From Mycobacterium sp. 852014-52450_SCH5900713 (GTDB lineage Bacteria; Actinomycetota; Actinomycetes; Mycobacteriales; Mycobacteriaceae), in contig NZ_LZIL01000005.1 of NCBI RefSeq assembly GCF_001667075.1, positions 62,001 to 126,000 on the forward strand: 64,000 nt of DNA, given 5' to 3'. Below the pieces are notes generated by a model. That model was given only the letters and a program-made list of their open reading frames with translations. It did no database searches and was not told the origin of the DNA. How positions within the stretch are numbered: the stretch's first letter is position 1; every line of letters starts with the position of its first letter. Below, in pieces: positions 49,809 to 59,307 of the stretch. Position numbers and translations under genes: made by a program.

Positions 49809-51075
49809 AGAATTGGCGGAAGGTGACCCGCCGGCCGACGAATCGGCGCTGATAGAGCGCATCGCGGAGCTGGAGACGGTCAAATGCGCGGCCGCCGCGG
49901 AACAGGCCCGAGCGGCTGCCGCCCTGGACGCGGCCCGTCGTGCCTCCGAAGCGGCGGCAGGGGTGCCCGCCGCGCGGCGAGGACGCGGCGTGGCCGGTGA
50001 GGTCGCACTGGCGCGGCGCGATTCCCCCGCGCGGGGCGGCCGGCATCTCGGCTTCGCCAAGGCCCTCGTCTACGAGATGCCGCACACCCTGGCGGCGCTG
50101 GAATGCGGGGCGCTGTCGGAGTGGCGCGCGACGCTGATCGTGCGAGAGAGCGCCTGCCTGGACGTCGACGACCGCCGCGCATTGGACGCGGAGTTGTGCG
50201 CCGACCCGGCGAGCCTGGCCGGCATGGGCGACGCGCGAGTGGCCGCGGCCGCGAAAGCAATCGCCTACCGGCTGGATCCCCACGCCGTCGTCGAGCGGGC
50301 GGCCAAGGCCGAGCAGGAACGCACGGTCATCATTCGGCCGGCGCCCGACACGATGACGTACCTCACCGCGTTACTCCCTGTGGCCCAGGGCGTTTCGGTG
50401 TACGCCGCGCTGCGGCGCGAAGCGGATGCCCGCGGTGATGGGCGCTCACGCGGACAGGTGATGGCAGACACCTTGGTCGAAAGGGTCACCGGCCGCAGCG
50501 CCACGGTCCCGACTCCGATCGCGGTCAACTTGGTGCTATCGGACGAGACGCTGCTCGGCGGTGACGATGCGCCGGCCGACATCTCCGGCTACGGTCCCAT
50601 CCCCGCGGCGGTCGCGCGCGCGATGGTCAGCAGCGCTGTCACCGACCGACGTTCGCGCGCGACGCTGCGCAGGCTTTATACGCACCCCCGGGCCGGAGCG
50701 CTGGTGGCGATGGAGTCGCGGGCACGCATCTTTCCCCGCGGGCTGGCCACTTTCATCGGGCTGCGCGATCAGCGTTGCCGCACACCGTACTGCGGCGCGC
50801 CGATCAGGCACCGCGACCACGCACAGCCGTGGGCCGACGGCGGCCCGACCACCGCGGACAACGGTCTGGGTCTGTGCGAAAGCTGCAACTACACAAAGGA
50901 AGCCGCGGGCTGGCGGGTCAGCACCGGTGTCGACGAAAACCACACCCATAGAGCACTATTCACGACGCCGACCGGCAAGAGCTACCGATCGACGGCCCCG
51001 CCGCGCGCCCCCGCGATCACGGTCAGCAAGGTGGAAATCCGCATCGGAGTGTCACTCGCGCGGCATGCGGCCTAG
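49801..51075 (+). CDS. 13E12 family HNH endonuclease (DUF222)
   Basis: A 424-aa protein of the mycobacterial 13E12 repeat family. A long N-terminal DUF222 helical domain (roughly 1-280) is followed by an HNH nuclease module: [15 protein letters not shown] and [20 protein letters not shown], with zinc cysteines and the His/Asn active-site residues. The start lies within a perfect SOS box, so it should be induced by DNA damage. Positionally equivalent to Rv3074. The stop overlaps the convergent DsbA-like gene by 4 bp. Cellular target unknown. Confidence 0.92.
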   Translation: MFEELAEGDPPADESALIERIAELETVKCAAAAEQARAAAALDAARRASEAAAGVPAARRGRGVAGEVALARRDSPARGGRHLGFAKALVYEMPHTLAALECGALSEWRATLIVRESACLDVDDRRALDAELCADPASLAGMGDARVAAAAKAIAYRLDPHAVVERAAKAEQERTVIIRPAPDTMTYLTALLPVAQGVSVYAALRREADARGDGRSRGQVMADTLVERVTGRSATVPTPIAVNLVLSDETLLGGDDAPADISGYGPIPAAVARAMVSSAVTDRRSRATLRRLYTHPRAGALVAMESRARIFPRGLATFIGLRDQRCRTPYCGAPIRHRDHAQPWADGGPTTADNGLGLCESCNYTKEAAGWRVSTGVDENHTHRALFTTPTGKSYRSTAPPRAPAITVSKVEIRIGVSLARHAA

Positions 51076-51770
51076 GTCCCTTGGTCGGTGAACCGCGAGA
51101 CGTCGACGACTTCACCGCGATTGATGCTGACCCAGTCGCGCCCATCGAGGTAGGGACGCAGACTTCGACCGATCAGGTCGACATCGGCCGCGGACTTGGG
51201 CCGCTGCAGCTCGTAGACGTGGGGCAACTCGGCCATGCCGGTGACGACATTCCACAGCGTCAGGGCTTTCGGCCCGGTTGGCGGATCCACCAGGACCGGA
51301 CCAAAGAGGCACTGTCCCAACAGGAACAGGGTCGGCACCCCGTAGCCGCCGGCATCGATCACCCGTTGATGGTCGCGGTGTATCTCGTCGTGGGTTGTCG
51401 GATCGCTCAACGCCGCATCGAAAACCGACGCCTCGGCGCCGATGTCACTCAGCAAGCGCCGGGCAACCGCGGGATCGTGCGGCTTGCCGCCTAGCGTGTG
51501 CAGTTCATGTCCGATGGCGGCGTACCAGCGATCCAGCAGCGACATGTCCGTTCGGCGCAGTAGCGCCCCGATGCGCATCAAAGACCATCCATACGACCAC
51601 TCCCGCTCCCACGGGTGCTTCTGGCCCTCTGACCGGTTGACCTCCTCGAGGCTGAAGAATCGCCAGTCGACGGTGATGCCCAGTTGCTCGCGAACGTCGC
51701 GGATCCACAACGAGGTCTGGTAGGCGAAAGGGCACATCGGGTCGAAATGGAAGTCCACCACAATGCTCAT
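51072..51770 (-). CDS. DsbA-family thioredoxin-fold protein
   Basis: A 232-aa protein of the DsbA/2-hydroxychromene isomerase fold, related to mycothiol-dependent reductases such as Rv2466c: [18 protein letters not shown] at the N-terminus, [18 protein letters not shown] with the cis-Pro loop, and [12 protein letters not shown]. The active-site motif reads CPFA rather than CPWC, so only the first Cys remains; it may use mycothiol as partner or be non-redox. 19 bp downstream of the CitE-like gene on the same strand. Confidence 0.85.
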   Translation of the reverse strand: MSIVVDFHFDPMCPFAYQTSLWIRDVREQLGITVDWRFFSLEEVNRSEGQKHPWEREWSYGWSLMRIGALLRRTDMSLLDRWYAAIGHELHTLGGKPHDPAVARRLLSDIGAEASVFDAALSDPTTHDEIHRDHQRVIDAGGYGVPTLFLLGQCLFGPVLVDPPTGPKALTLWNVVTGMAELPHVYELQRPKSAADVDLIGRSLRPYLDGRDWVSINRGEVVDVSRFTDQGT

Positions 51771-51789
51771 CTCGGACCCGTTCCGCCGC

Positions 51790-52713
51790 TCAGTAGTGAT
51801 AGGTGTCCGACGGCGCGGGGGAATGATCCCGTTCTTCGTCGTCGAATTCCGACGATTCTATGTCGTAGGCGCGAGCCAGCTCGAGGATCTTGGTGGCCCT
51901 GGCAATCCGCGGCAGGTCGGAGCCGTTGCGGATCTCTCCCCCATCGCGTTCGAATTCGGCGAAAAACTCCTTGGCCCAAGAGATTTCGTCCTGCGACGGC
52001 GACAGGCCCTCGTTCACCACGGCGCATTGATCCGGGGTCAGGCAGATTTTGCCCGTCATCCCGAACTCCACGGAGACGGCGGTGGCTTCGATGAGTTTCA
52101 AAGCGTTGGAGCCGATCGTGGGTCCGTCGATTGCGCTCGGCAGGCTGGCCGCCTTGGCGGCGATGGTGAAGCGCGACCGGGCGTAGGCCAGCGTGCTCGG
52201 GTCTTCCCCGAAACCGGTATCGCGGCGGAAATCGCCGATGCCGAAGGCGAGCCGGAAGGTGCCCTTCGCCGCGGCTATTTCGGTGATGCGTTCCAGCCCG
52301 CGGGCCGTTTCCACCAGCGCCACGATCGGCACGTTCGGCAGCCGTTGCGCGGTCTCGGTGACGTGGTCCACCGATTCGACCATCGCCAGCATCACCCCGC
52401 CCACCGGAGTGCCGGCCAGCGCGGCGAGGTCGTCCGCCCACCACGGGGTGCCGAAGCCGTTGACGCGGACCCAGTCGGTGTTGCCGGCGCCCAGCCAACT
52501 CACCACGTTGTCGCGGGCGGTGTGCTTGTCTTTCGGCGCGACGGCGTCCTCGATGTCGAGTACGACGATGTCGGCCCGGGAATGTGCCGCGGACTGGAAC
52601 CGGTCGGCGTGGGCACCGTTCACCAGGAGCCAACTCCGGGCCAACACGGGATCGATGCGGTAGCCGATGACGTCGTCGGGCTCCGTCGCGCTGCTATTGA
52701 CCTGGTCGTACAT
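51790..52713 (-). CDS. CitE/HpcH-type lyase
   Basis: A 307-aa TIM-barrel protein of the HpcH/HpaI aldolase (CitE-like) family: [54 protein letters not shown] and [12 protein letters not shown] (metal site). Family members cleave or form acyl-CoA C-C bonds such as (3S)-citramalyl- or malyl-CoA. Syntenic with Rv3075c. ATG 52713 gives the expected length. Confidence 0.9.
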   Translation of the reverse strand: MYDQVNSSATEPDDVIGYRIDPVLARSWLLVNGAHADRFQSAAHSRADIVVLDIEDAVAPKDKHTARDNVVSWLGAGNTDWVRVNGFGTPWWADDLAALAGTPVGGVMLAMVESVDHVTETAQRLPNVPIVALVETARGLERITEIAAAKGTFRLAFGIGDFRRDTGFGEDPSTLAYARSRFTIAAKAASLPSAIDGPTIGSNALKLIEATAVSVEFGMTGKICLTPDQCAVVNEGLSPSQDEISWAKEFFAEFERDGGEIRNGSDLPRIARATKILELARAYDIESSEFDDEERDHSPAPSDTYHY

Positions 52714-52898
52714 CTTTAGCTGATCAGCCGTCTTTCGTAATCGCCAACGTGGGGTTAGTGCCTTAACCGTAGCGATATCTCCAAACGGGCGGTCGGGCAT
52801 GCCCCGGGAAAGCCAAGACGCCCGGGGCGCGCGGCACGCCCGACGACGCCCCGCGGCGGGGAACCCTTTGCTTTACTGCATCTTCGCCTCGACCGACG

Positions 52899-52937
52899 AA
52901 GGCCGCCCGGGCGGAGGGAACTCGCCCGGGCGGCCTT
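52899..52937 (-). terminator. Strong GC hairpin after the ferritin-like gene
   Basis: AAGGCCGCCCGGGCG and its perfect 15-bp complement flank a 9-nt loop, starting 19 bp beyond the ferritin-like stop. It lies between two genes on the same strand. It is a strong stem without a U-tract. Confidence 0.75.
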
Positions 52938-52955
52938 GCAGATTCGCCTGATCGA

Positions 52956-53921
52956 CTAGTTGATGCCGACGACCTCTTGCGCGATCGCGGCGACACGCGT
53001 CTGTGCGGCCGACACGACCCGCTGGCGGTTCTTGTTCGCCTCTTCGTAGGCGATGATCGCCCGCACGTCGCTCGGGTTGGTGAGGTCCTTCACCTCGGCG
53101 ACGGCCTCGCTGACGTTGAGCTCGTCGTAGTTGGCGATGGGCAGCTCGTCGGCGTCGAGCACCCCTACTGCGGCGCGTGCCGCGTGCAGCGCATCGGCCG
53201 TCTGCCGGGCCCCCTCGTTGCGGGTGACCCTTTCGGCCGCCTCGAGAGCGGCGTTCCGCGACGCCGCGAGGGCGCGGGTCGCCACGTCACCGGCGTAGGC
53301 GCCCCGGCTCACCAGCTCGTTGAAGGTCGGCCTGGCCGAACGCAGCGCGTCCGCGGCCCTGTCCACACCCCGGACCGACCACTCGACCGGCAGGTTCACC
53401 AGTTTGACCGCCGTACCGGCCGCCGCCTGCAGCGGTGTCCGGCGCAACGCGGCGGGGCCACCAAGCGCATCCTCGGCAAGCACGGTCGTCAGCCAATCGA
53501 CGGTCGCCGAATGCGCCGTGATCAGCCGCGTCGCCAGGCTCTCGATTTCGGGAAGCTGCGCCGCGACGGCCAGGGCTTTGAGGTAGCGGGCGCGGTCCAG
53601 CAACTGGTCCTCCAGCGCCAGGTCACCCAGAAGCGCCTCGTCGAACGGCTGGGCCTGTTCGGTCAGTGCTTTGACCGCAGCGGCGGCGCGGCCCAGGAAG
53701 GGGCCGACGATGTCCGGGACACCGCCGAGCTCACGGATCGCCTTCTCTATGGCCTCGGAGCGCTCGCGCCCGTTCGACGCGTTCTGCGTCAGCTCGCGCT
53801 CGACCGCCTCGGTACGCGCTTGTGCGATGCGCGTTTCGGCGACCTGGATCTCCGTGTTGGTCAGCTGGTGAAGCGCACGCAACTGCGCCAGCACCGTCGT
53901 CTTGTCCGATGAAGTCATCAA
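52956..53921 (-). CDS. Ferritin-like/helical protein
   Basis: A 321-aa almost wholly helical protein. The first roughly 165 residues look like a ferritin-like four-helix bundle (LRALHQLTNTEIQVAETRI, LALEDQLLDRARYLKALAVA, and a helix with ITAHSATVDWL). The second half is Ala-rich with a repeated helical pattern (SRGAYAGDVATRALAASRN). Metal ligands are not complete enough to claim iron binding. A strong hairpin follows, indicating a single-gene unit. It is divergent from a secreted WGxxGxxG protein. Possibly an abundant cell-envelope or stress protein. Confidence 0.65.
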   Translation of the reverse strand: MMTSSDKTTVLAQLRALHQLTNTEIQVAETRIAQARTEAVERELTQNASNGRERSEAIEKAIRELGGVPDIVGPFLGRAAAAVKALTEQAQPFDEALLGDLALEDQLLDRARYLKALAVAAQLPEIESLATRLITAHSATVDWLTTVLAEDALGGPAALRRTPLQAAAGTAVKLVNLPVEWSVRGVDRAADALRSARPTFNELVSRGAYAGDVATRALAASRNAALEAAERVTRNEGARQTADALHAARAAVGVLDADELPIANYDELNVSEAVAEVKDLTNPSDVRAIIAYEEANKNRQRVVSAAQTRVAAIAQEVVGIN

Positions 53922-54234
53922 AAATTCGCCTCCTGCGTTGATTGTTGGATCGGCACGAAAGCGCCTCTGTTGGGGCTACCCATTCCGGCGGCGGCAAATA
54001 ACATGGCCTCCGCCATGTGATCCAGATCGCTTTTACGGCGAGGGCATCCCGGCGGAGCAAACAAGTCGATGCCCCTGCGAGAGTTTCACGCCTGCCCTCC
54101 GGGGTAGCCATGCTTTGCCACGCCGCCGCTTCGGTGGAGCGTCGCTTTCCGCGAGGACTAGAGCACCCTGGTCCTTCAAATGTGTCTCGGCACCCTTCAG
54201 GGCTTCGACCGAGGCAAACCCGCTAGGAGTACAC
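53922..54234. other. Divergent intergenic region, 313 bp
   Basis: Carries promoters for the ferritin-like gene (left) and the WGxxGxxG gene (right). A CATGG-N6-CCATG inverted repeat lies near 54003-54018. A TAGGAG ribosome site precedes the right gene. No gene is supported here. Confidence 0.5.
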
Positions 54235-54516
54235 ATGCGTAGGACCATTGCGATCGTTTCGGCCACCGGGGCGCTGTTGTTCGGTGGGGCAGGCGTCGCC
54301 AACGCCGCCAGCTCAACCACTCCCGCACCGACGTCCACCACAACGACGTTGGCGGACAACGACAACAACAACAACGGCCAACACAACGACAACACCGGGC
54401 TGTGGGGCCTGCTCGGCCTCCTCGGCTTGGGCGGACTCGCCGGACTGAAGCGCCGCAAGGACGCCGTCACCGGCACCGGCGTCGGACCAGCCGCCACCGG
54501 CGACCGTCGCGTCTAG
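54235..54516 (+). CDS. WGxxGxxG-type small secreted protein
   Basis: A 93-aa protein: signal peptide 1-25 (ending GVANAASS), a Thr/Ser/Pro-rich and Asn/Asp-rich linker (ADNDNNNNGQHND), then WGLLGLLGLGGLAGLKRRK, the C-terminal WGxxGxxG helix with a basic stop-transfer, as seen in WGxxGxxG-CTERM families. It is probably anchored in the membrane by this tail. TAGGAG ribosome site. A strong hairpin follows the stop. Confidence 0.75.
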   Translation: MRRTIAIVSATGALLFGGAGVANAASSTTPAPTSTTTTLADNDNNNNGQHNDNTGLWGLLGLLGLGGLAGLKRRKDAVTGTGVGPAATGDRRV

Positions 54517-54533
54517 TTCCTCCGCTCGGCTTC

Positions 54534-54568
54534 AGATCCCCGTCAGGCGCCGCGCCTGGCGGGGATCT
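54534..54568 (+). terminator. Hairpin after the WGxxGxxG gene
   Basis: AGATCCCCGTCAGGCG and CGCCTGGCGGGGATCT pair over 16 bp with one mismatch/wobble and a 3-nt loop, 18 bp past the stop. It is a GC-type terminator without a T-run. Confidence 0.65.
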
Positions 54569-54725
54569 GGCTCGGCGCCCGAACAGAAATTGCTTGTGCT
54601 TCAAACGATTCCGCCCGCGCCCGCGAGGCCTCGTTTAGGGGTTTGTACAGCGGGTATGCCTCGTCAAGCCGCACACAGCCCATAGTGCGAGTCCCAATTC
54701 CCCGAGAGAACAGCGAGGTATGGCG

Positions 54726-55295
54726 ATGGCCGACATGATTGTCCAATCGCCCGACGAAGTCGTCGCATTTCTGAAAGCGCAGCACAACCTCATCGAGGAC
54801 ATGTTCGACGAGGTGCTGCACGCGTCAGATCCGCAGGCGCGCGAGAAGCCGTTCTCGACGCTGCGTCAGCTGCTGGCCGTCCACGAGACAGCCGAAGAAA
54901 TGGTGGTGCACCCGCGCGTGCGCCGCGAGGCCGACGCCGGTGACGAGATCGTCGACGCCCGGCTCAAGGAGGAGCACGACGCCAAAGAGCTGCTGTCGAG
55001 CATCGAGAAGCTCGACGTCACCTCGAAGGAGTTCATCGACGAGGTCACCAAGCTCCGGGAGGCCGTGCTCGACCACGCCAAGCAGGAGGAGAGCGAAGAG
55101 TTCCCCGTGCTGCAACGCGAGGTCGACGACGCCGACCTCAAGCGGATGGGTGCGGCGGTGCGGGCGGCCCAGGCCATCGCGCCTACCCACCCGCATCCCG
55201 GCGTGGAATCGGCCAAGCTGAACTTCGCTCTGGGCCCGTTCGCGTCGATGCTCGACCGCGCCCGCGACCTCATCGGACAGGCCCTGGGCTCGTAG
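54726..55295 (+). CDS. Hemerythrin-domain protein
   Basis: A 189-aa protein with an N-terminal HHE cation-binding bundle: KAQHNLIEDMFDE, LLAVHETAEEMVVHP, LKEEHDAKEL and VLDHAKQEESEEFP supply the usual His/Glu diiron ligands. The rest is a short helical tail. Mycobacterial HHE proteins respond to oxygen, NO or peroxide. ATG 54726 is preferred because GAGG lies 7 bp upstream; 54720 would put it too close. Confidence 0.9.
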   Translation: MADMIVQSPDEVVAFLKAQHNLIEDMFDEVLHASDPQAREKPFSTLRQLLAVHETAEEMVVHPRVRREADAGDEIVDARLKEEHDAKELLSSIEKLDVTSKEFIDEVTKLREAVLDHAKQEESEEFPVLQREVDDADLKRMGAAVRAAQAIAPTHPHPGVESAKLNFALGPFASMLDRARDLIGQALGS

Positions 55296-55316
55296 GACTT
55301 CCGTAGGCTTGTTGAG

Positions 55317-56780
55317 GTGAGTGTCGCCCCGGATATGACCGTCGCTCTACAGGACCGGTTTTTCCGCGAATTGCCGGAGATGGCCGTCCGCTGGAAAGCT
55401 GAGGCGCCCGCCGACTTGCGGCTGCTTGCCCTCAACGAGCGGCTTGCCGCCGAACTCGGCCTGGACGCCGGCTGGCTGCGAAGTCCGGATGGGATGCGCT
55501 TCTTGGTGGGCGACCTGGTCCCCAGCACCGCCGTTCCGGTGGCCCAGGCCTATGCAGGGCATCAGTTCGGCGGCTTCGTCCCCCGGCTTGGTGACGGACG
55601 CGCGCTGCTGCTCGGCGAGCTCGTCGACGGCGACGGGCGGCTGCGCGACATCCACCTGAAAGGCTCGGGGCCGACGCCGTTCGCCCGCGGCGGGGACGGC
55701 CTGGCGGCCGTTGGGCCCATGCTGCGCGAGTACATCGTCAGCGAGGCGATGCATGCGCTCGGGGTGCCGACGACGCGATCGCTGGCCGTCGTGGGGACCG
55801 GCCGCCCGGTGCTGCGTGAGGCGGAGCTGCCCGGGGCCGTGCTGGCCCGCGTGGCCAGCAGCCACCTGCGGGTGGGCAGCTTTCAGTTCGCCGCGTCCAC
55901 CGGTGACGCCGACCTGCTGCGCCGCCTCGCCGACCATGCGATCGCCCGCCACTACCCCGGCGCCGCGGACGCCGAACGCCCCTACCTCGCGTTGTTCGAA
56001 GGGGTGGTCGCCGTGCAGGCAGCGCTCATCGCGCGCTGGATGCTGGCCGGATTCGTCCACGGGGTGATGAATACCGACAACATGACGATCTCCGGCGAAA
56101 CGATCGACTACGGACCGTGCGCCTTCATGGACGCCTACGACCCCGACACCGTCTTCAGCTCGATCGACTTCTGGGGGCGCTACGCGTACGGCAACCAGCC
56201 CCTCGTCGCCGGCTGGAATCTCGCCCGATTCGCCGAGACGCTGCTCCCGCTGGTGTCCGACGATGTCGAGGAGGGGGTCGCGCTCGTGGAGAATTCGTTC
56301 GGGGTCTTCCAGCGCGAATACGACGCCGTGTGGTCGTCCGGAATGCGTGCCAAATTGGGTTTGTCCGCGGACGTCGACGCCCAAGAGCTGAAGGCGCTTT
56401 GCGACGAGTTGCTCGCCCTGCTCAAGGCCAGCCACGTCGACTACACCTCGTTCTTCCGCCACCTCGGCCGCGCGGCACGAGGCGATGCCGAACCCGCGCG
56501 CGGCTTGTTCATCGACCTCGCCGGGTTCGACGCGTGGCTGTCGCGGTGGCACACCCTGCGCCCCGACGCCGACGCCATGGATCGGGTCAACCCGATCTAC
56601 ATTCCGCGCAACCATCTGGTCGAGGAAGCCCTGGCGGCCGCCACGGCGGGCGACCTCGGTCCACTTGACCAGCTCCTCACCGCGGTCACCGCACCCTATG
56701 AAGAGCGAGTGGGGCTGGAACGTTACGCCAATCCGGCCCCCGAGGACTTCGGTAAGTATCAAACGTTCTGCGGCACTTAG
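55317..56780 (+). CDS. selO: Protein adenylyltransferase SelO (YdiU/UPF0061)
   Basis: A 487-aa pseudokinase that AMPylates protein hydroxyls. Visible motifs are [17 protein letters not shown] ([13 protein letters not shown]), [12 protein letters not shown] near 112 (Lys), an inverted nucleotide pocket with MNTDNM near 250 and [10 protein letters not shown] near 262 (Asn/Asp metal ligands), and a C-terminal YQTFCGT with the conserved terminal Cys. Length is normal for bacterial SelO. It is linked to redox stress in E. coli; here it follows a hemerythrin gene by 21 bp. Confidence 0.93.
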   Translation: MSVAPDMTVALQDRFFRELPEMAVRWKAEAPADLRLLALNERLAAELGLDAGWLRSPDGMRFLVGDLVPSTAVPVAQAYAGHQFGGFVPRLGDGRALLLGELVDGDGRLRDIHLKGSGPTPFARGGDGLAAVGPMLREYIVSEAMHALGVPTTRSLAVVGTGRPVLREAELPGAVLARVASSHLRVGSFQFAASTGDADLLRRLADHAIARHYPGAADAERPYLALFEGVVAVQAALIARWMLAGFVHGVMNTDNMTISGETIDYGPCAFMDAYDPDTVFSSIDFWGRYAYGNQPLVAGWNLARFAETLLPLVSDDVEEGVALVENSFGVFQREYDAVWSSGMRAKLGLSADVDAQELKALCDELLALLKASHVDYTSFFRHLGRAARGDAEPARGLFIDLAGFDAWLSRWHTLRPDADAMDRVNPIYIPRNHLVEEALAAATAGDLGPLDQLLTAVTAPYEERVGLERYANPAPEDFGKYQTFCGT

Positions 56781-56782
56781 CG

Positions 56783-57628
56783 TTACGTGAGTTTCGCGAA
56801 TTCAGCCTGCAGCTCATCGAGGCGGAGAAGGGTTTCGTCGCGAGGCTCGGTGGGCAGTTCAACCAGCAGGTGCTGCAACCCGAGAGCGCGGTAGCCCTCA
56901 AGCTCTTCCGCCGTCGGCGCGCCGCCGTGAAAGCTGATCACCGGCACGTCCCGACCGGCCATGTCGCGCAGTTGCTCCAATTGCGGCGCCAAAACCTGCG
57001 CCGATGGTGTCATCGACAGCCAGCCGGCATGCAGCCTGGCGATGCGTTTGAACCCCGCGGGTCCGCCGCCGAAGTACAGCGGCGGGTAGGGCTTCTGCAC
57101 CGGCTTGGGCCAACTGTAGATCGGGTCGAAGTTTACGAATTCGCCGTGAAATTCCGCTTTTTCGTGCGTCCAAATCTCGACCATCGCGTCCAGTCGTTCG
57201 TCAACCACTCGTCCTCGGACCCCGGGATCGACGCCGTGGTTGGCGATCTCTTCGCGCAACCAGCCCACACCGACACCGAATCGGAACCGTCCTCGCGACA
57301 CCAGATCCAGCGACGCCACTTCTTTGGCCGTGTGAATCGGATCGCGCTGGGGCACCAGCGCGATGCCGGTGCCCAGGACCAGCCGCTCGGTGACGGCGGC
57401 CGCGGCGGTCAACGCCACAAACGGATCCAGGGTGCGGTAGTACTTCGGCGGGATGGGACCGCCGGCCGGGTACGGGGTTACGTCGCCCGCCGGAATGTGG
57501 GTGTGCTCGGCGAGGAACAGCGACTCGAATCCACGCTGCTCGAGCGCCTGCCCCAGCTCCATCGGGCCAATGCCCTCATCGGTTACGAATGTCAGTACGC
57601 CTACGCCCATGGTCTCAGTCAACCGCAT
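56783..57628 (-). CDS. LLM class F420-dependent oxidoreductase
   Basis: A 281-aa luciferase-like monooxygenase-fold enzyme: GFESLFLAEHTHIPAG, RLVLGTGIALVPQRDPIHTA, GRFRFGVGVGWLREEI and PLYFGGGPAGFKRIA. It belongs to the TIGR03619-type F420 family, like the gene at 48493. ATG 57628 overlaps the DUF4267 stop by 14 bp, indicating coupling; ATG 57610 is the alternative. Convergent with selO, 2 bp apart. Confidence 0.9.
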   Translation of the reverse strand: MRLTETMGVGVLTFVTDEGIGPMELGQALEQRGFESLFLAEHTHIPAGDVTPYPAGGPIPPKYYRTLDPFVALTAAAAVTERLVLGTGIALVPQRDPIHTAKEVASLDLVSRGRFRFGVGVGWLREEIANHGVDPGVRGRVVDERLDAMVEIWTHEKAEFHGEFVNFDPIYSWPKPVQKPYPPLYFGGGPAGFKRIARLHAGWLSMTPSAQVLAPQLEQLRDMAGRDVPVISFHGGAPTAEELEGYRALGLQHLLVELPTEPRDETLLRLDELQAEFAKLT

Positions 57629-58019
57629 CGGGCGCGTTCCGGCGAACGCGTGACTGCGGTCGGGCCGCGCCCCAGAGCCCCACACCGATGCCGATGACGG
57701 CGCCGCCCAAGCCGATGATCCGTTGCGAGGGCTTCAGCTCGTCATGGACGCTGATGCCGCCGAGCAGGTCGGCCGCGTCGGCACCGCCGGATGCCAGGAA
57801 CCAGCCGCGGGTGTTCTTGCCGCGCGACGCCGCCATCGCGAGCATGCCACCGATCAAGGCGTCGCGATATCCCATGGATCGCAACAACAGTCGCGCCGTC
57901 GGCGCCGGCTCGCCGGGATCTCCCCAGAACCGGTTCGCGGTCAAGGGGTCGACGAGGAACCAGACGCCGGAGGTGAGTCGGATGCTGCCCGCGAGAAGTG
58001 CCGCTCGGTCGATTGACAT
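57615..58019 (-). CDS. DUF4267-type membrane protein
   Basis: A 134-aa protein with about four weakly hydrophobic segments: RLTSGVWFLVDPLTANRFWG, MGYRDALIGGMLAMAASRG, GWFLASGGADAADLLGGI and GLGGAVIGIGVGLWGAARP. The pattern matches actinobacterial DUF4267 membrane proteins. No catalytic motif. It lies upstream of, and overlaps, the LLM gene. Confidence 0.75.
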   Translation of the reverse strand: MSIDRAALLAGSIRLTSGVWFLVDPLTANRFWGDPGEPAPTARLLLRSMGYRDALIGGMLAMAASRGKNTRGWFLASGGADAADLLGGISVHDELKPSQRIIGLGGAVIGIGVGLWGAARPQSRVRRNAPDAVD

Positions 58020-58076
58020 GCTCGGCAGCCTAGGAGCAAAACGCGCTCCCGCGCACGGCTTCGCCCCAGAAGCCCG

Positions 58077-58331
58077 TCAAGGCGCGGGGCACGCGTGGGC
58101 GATTTGTATGGAGGCCGGCCACAACGCCGTGGTCAGGCCGAATGCCACGGCGTCGGCTCCGGTGGGGAAGACGGCCTCCACCCGAGTCTGGATCAGTCGA
58201 GCCTCGTCGGCGTGAAAAAGGGTCCACACGAACCCGATACACAGGTATGGGATCGCCAGCCACAACGCCAGCTCGATCAGTGCGCCGACCCTGACCTGGT
58301 AGCGCATGGTGCGCCGAATTACGTCCATCAC
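58077..58331 (-). CDS. Small membrane protein
   Basis: An 84-aa protein with an amphipathic N-terminus, a transmembrane helix (GALIELALWLAIPYLCIGFV) and a second hydrophobic segment (TGADAVAFGLTTALWPASI). It ends with CPAP. Upstream on the same strand, 25 bp away, is the DUF1232 gene. No family recognised. Confidence 0.6.
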   Translation of the reverse strand: MMDVIRRTMRYQVRVGALIELALWLAIPYLCIGFVWTLFHADEARLIQTRVEAVFPTGADAVAFGLTTALWPASIQIAHACPAP

Positions 58332-58356
58332 CGCACGCTCCTAGGTTCCGGTCCGG

Positions 58357-58785
58357 TCAGTCCAGCGCGGGGTCGGGCAGCCCGCACAGCTTGCACAGGG
58401 TGGCGAGGCCGTCGGGCGTCCCCGGCCAGTGCCTGGCAAGCACACCGGGTCCCGCCGTGCGGCTGATCCAGCGCAGCACCAGACCGACGATGATCACGTC
58501 GTCGGCGAATCCGATGACCGGGATGGCGTCGGGTATCAGGTCGATGGGCGACACGACAAAGGCGATCAGTGCGACCAACGCAACCCGGATCCGCCGCGGC
58601 AGCTCGGTATCGGCGGCGAGCCGTTTCAGCAGGCGGAGCACGTCGGGCAGGAGGCGCACGAGGTCCTGCATTTTGGCCTCGGGTCGCATCAGCCAGAAGG
58701 TGACAGCGAGGATCAGCCAGATCACCGCGAACGCAACCAGGATGCCCAACGCAACCATCCACCAGTCGGGCCACATCAGGTACAT
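58357..58785 (-). CDS. YkvA/DUF1232 family membrane protein
   Basis: A 142-aa protein. It has an N-terminal helix (ALGILVAFAVIWLILAVTFW), a helical linker, and the DUF1232 core with SPIDLIPDAIPVIGFADDV, the diagnostic motif. C-terminal CKLCG is a CxxC pair. The function of DUF1232 is unknown; proteins are membrane-associated. Likely co-transcribed with the small membrane gene downstream. Confidence 0.85.
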   Translation of the reverse strand: MYLMWPDWWMVALGILVAFAVIWLILAVTFWLMRPEAKMQDLVRLLPDVLRLLKRLAADTELPRRIRVALVALIAFVVSPIDLIPDAIPVIGFADDVIIVGLVLRWISRTAGPGVLARHWPGTPDGLATLCKLCGLPDPALD

Positions 58786-58827
58786 CTTGGTTGGTGGGGC
58801 GCAGGCACGCCAGCGCCGGCGGGTTTT

Positions 58828-59217
58828 CTAAGCGGCCCCCGGCGGCGGGAACGGAATCCAGGGGATCATCCCGGTGTCGGTCGGACGTGGCGGTGGCTCG
58901 GTGTTTGGTTCCCCAATGTGTTGGGGGCAGAAGGCATTCACCGCACTGGTCGCGAAACTCGTAGCTTCCGACACGGTGAATCCCGCGTTTTCCGAGGACA
59001 CACTCTGGATGACCGCGGCTTTGGAGTGACCCTGGTCCATCAGCTCGCAGGCCTTCTTGCCGACCTGAATGGCAACGGCCCCGTTCTTGTAGGGAACGCC
59101 GGCCTGATCGAGGGCCGACAAGAAATTCGCATCGGGGTTGCCGGCCGGGTCGGCGTGCGCGGGCGCGGCCGCGCCAATGGCGGCGGCGAAGCTCGCAAGC
59201 ACGAGAAGCATCCGCAC
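58828..59217 (-). CDS. DUF732 secreted protein
   Basis: A 129-aa exported protein. Signal peptide about 1-23 (ending AAAPAHADPAG), then the DUF732 domain: NFLSALDQAGVPYKNGAVAI, QVGKKACELMDQGHSKAAVI and ATSAVNAFCPQH, with the two conserved cysteines. A Pro-rich tail (TEPPPRPTDTG) follows. GTG 59217 is chosen with AAGGA upstream; ATG 59211 is equally possible. Divergent from the dioxygenase gene. Role unknown. Confidence 0.85.
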   Translation of the reverse strand: MRMLLVLASFAAAIGAAAPAHADPAGNPDANFLSALDQAGVPYKNGAVAIQVGKKACELMDQGHSKAAVIQSVSSENAGFTVSEATSFATSAVNAFCPQHIGEPNTEPPPRPTDTGMIPWIPFPPPGAA

Positions 59218-59307
59218 CGCTTCATCCTTGTACAGATGACGCGAATTGTCCTGTCGGCCCCCGCGAACTCGGCTTAGTGTGGTTGGCGGGATGAAGGACA
59301 AGTGCCA

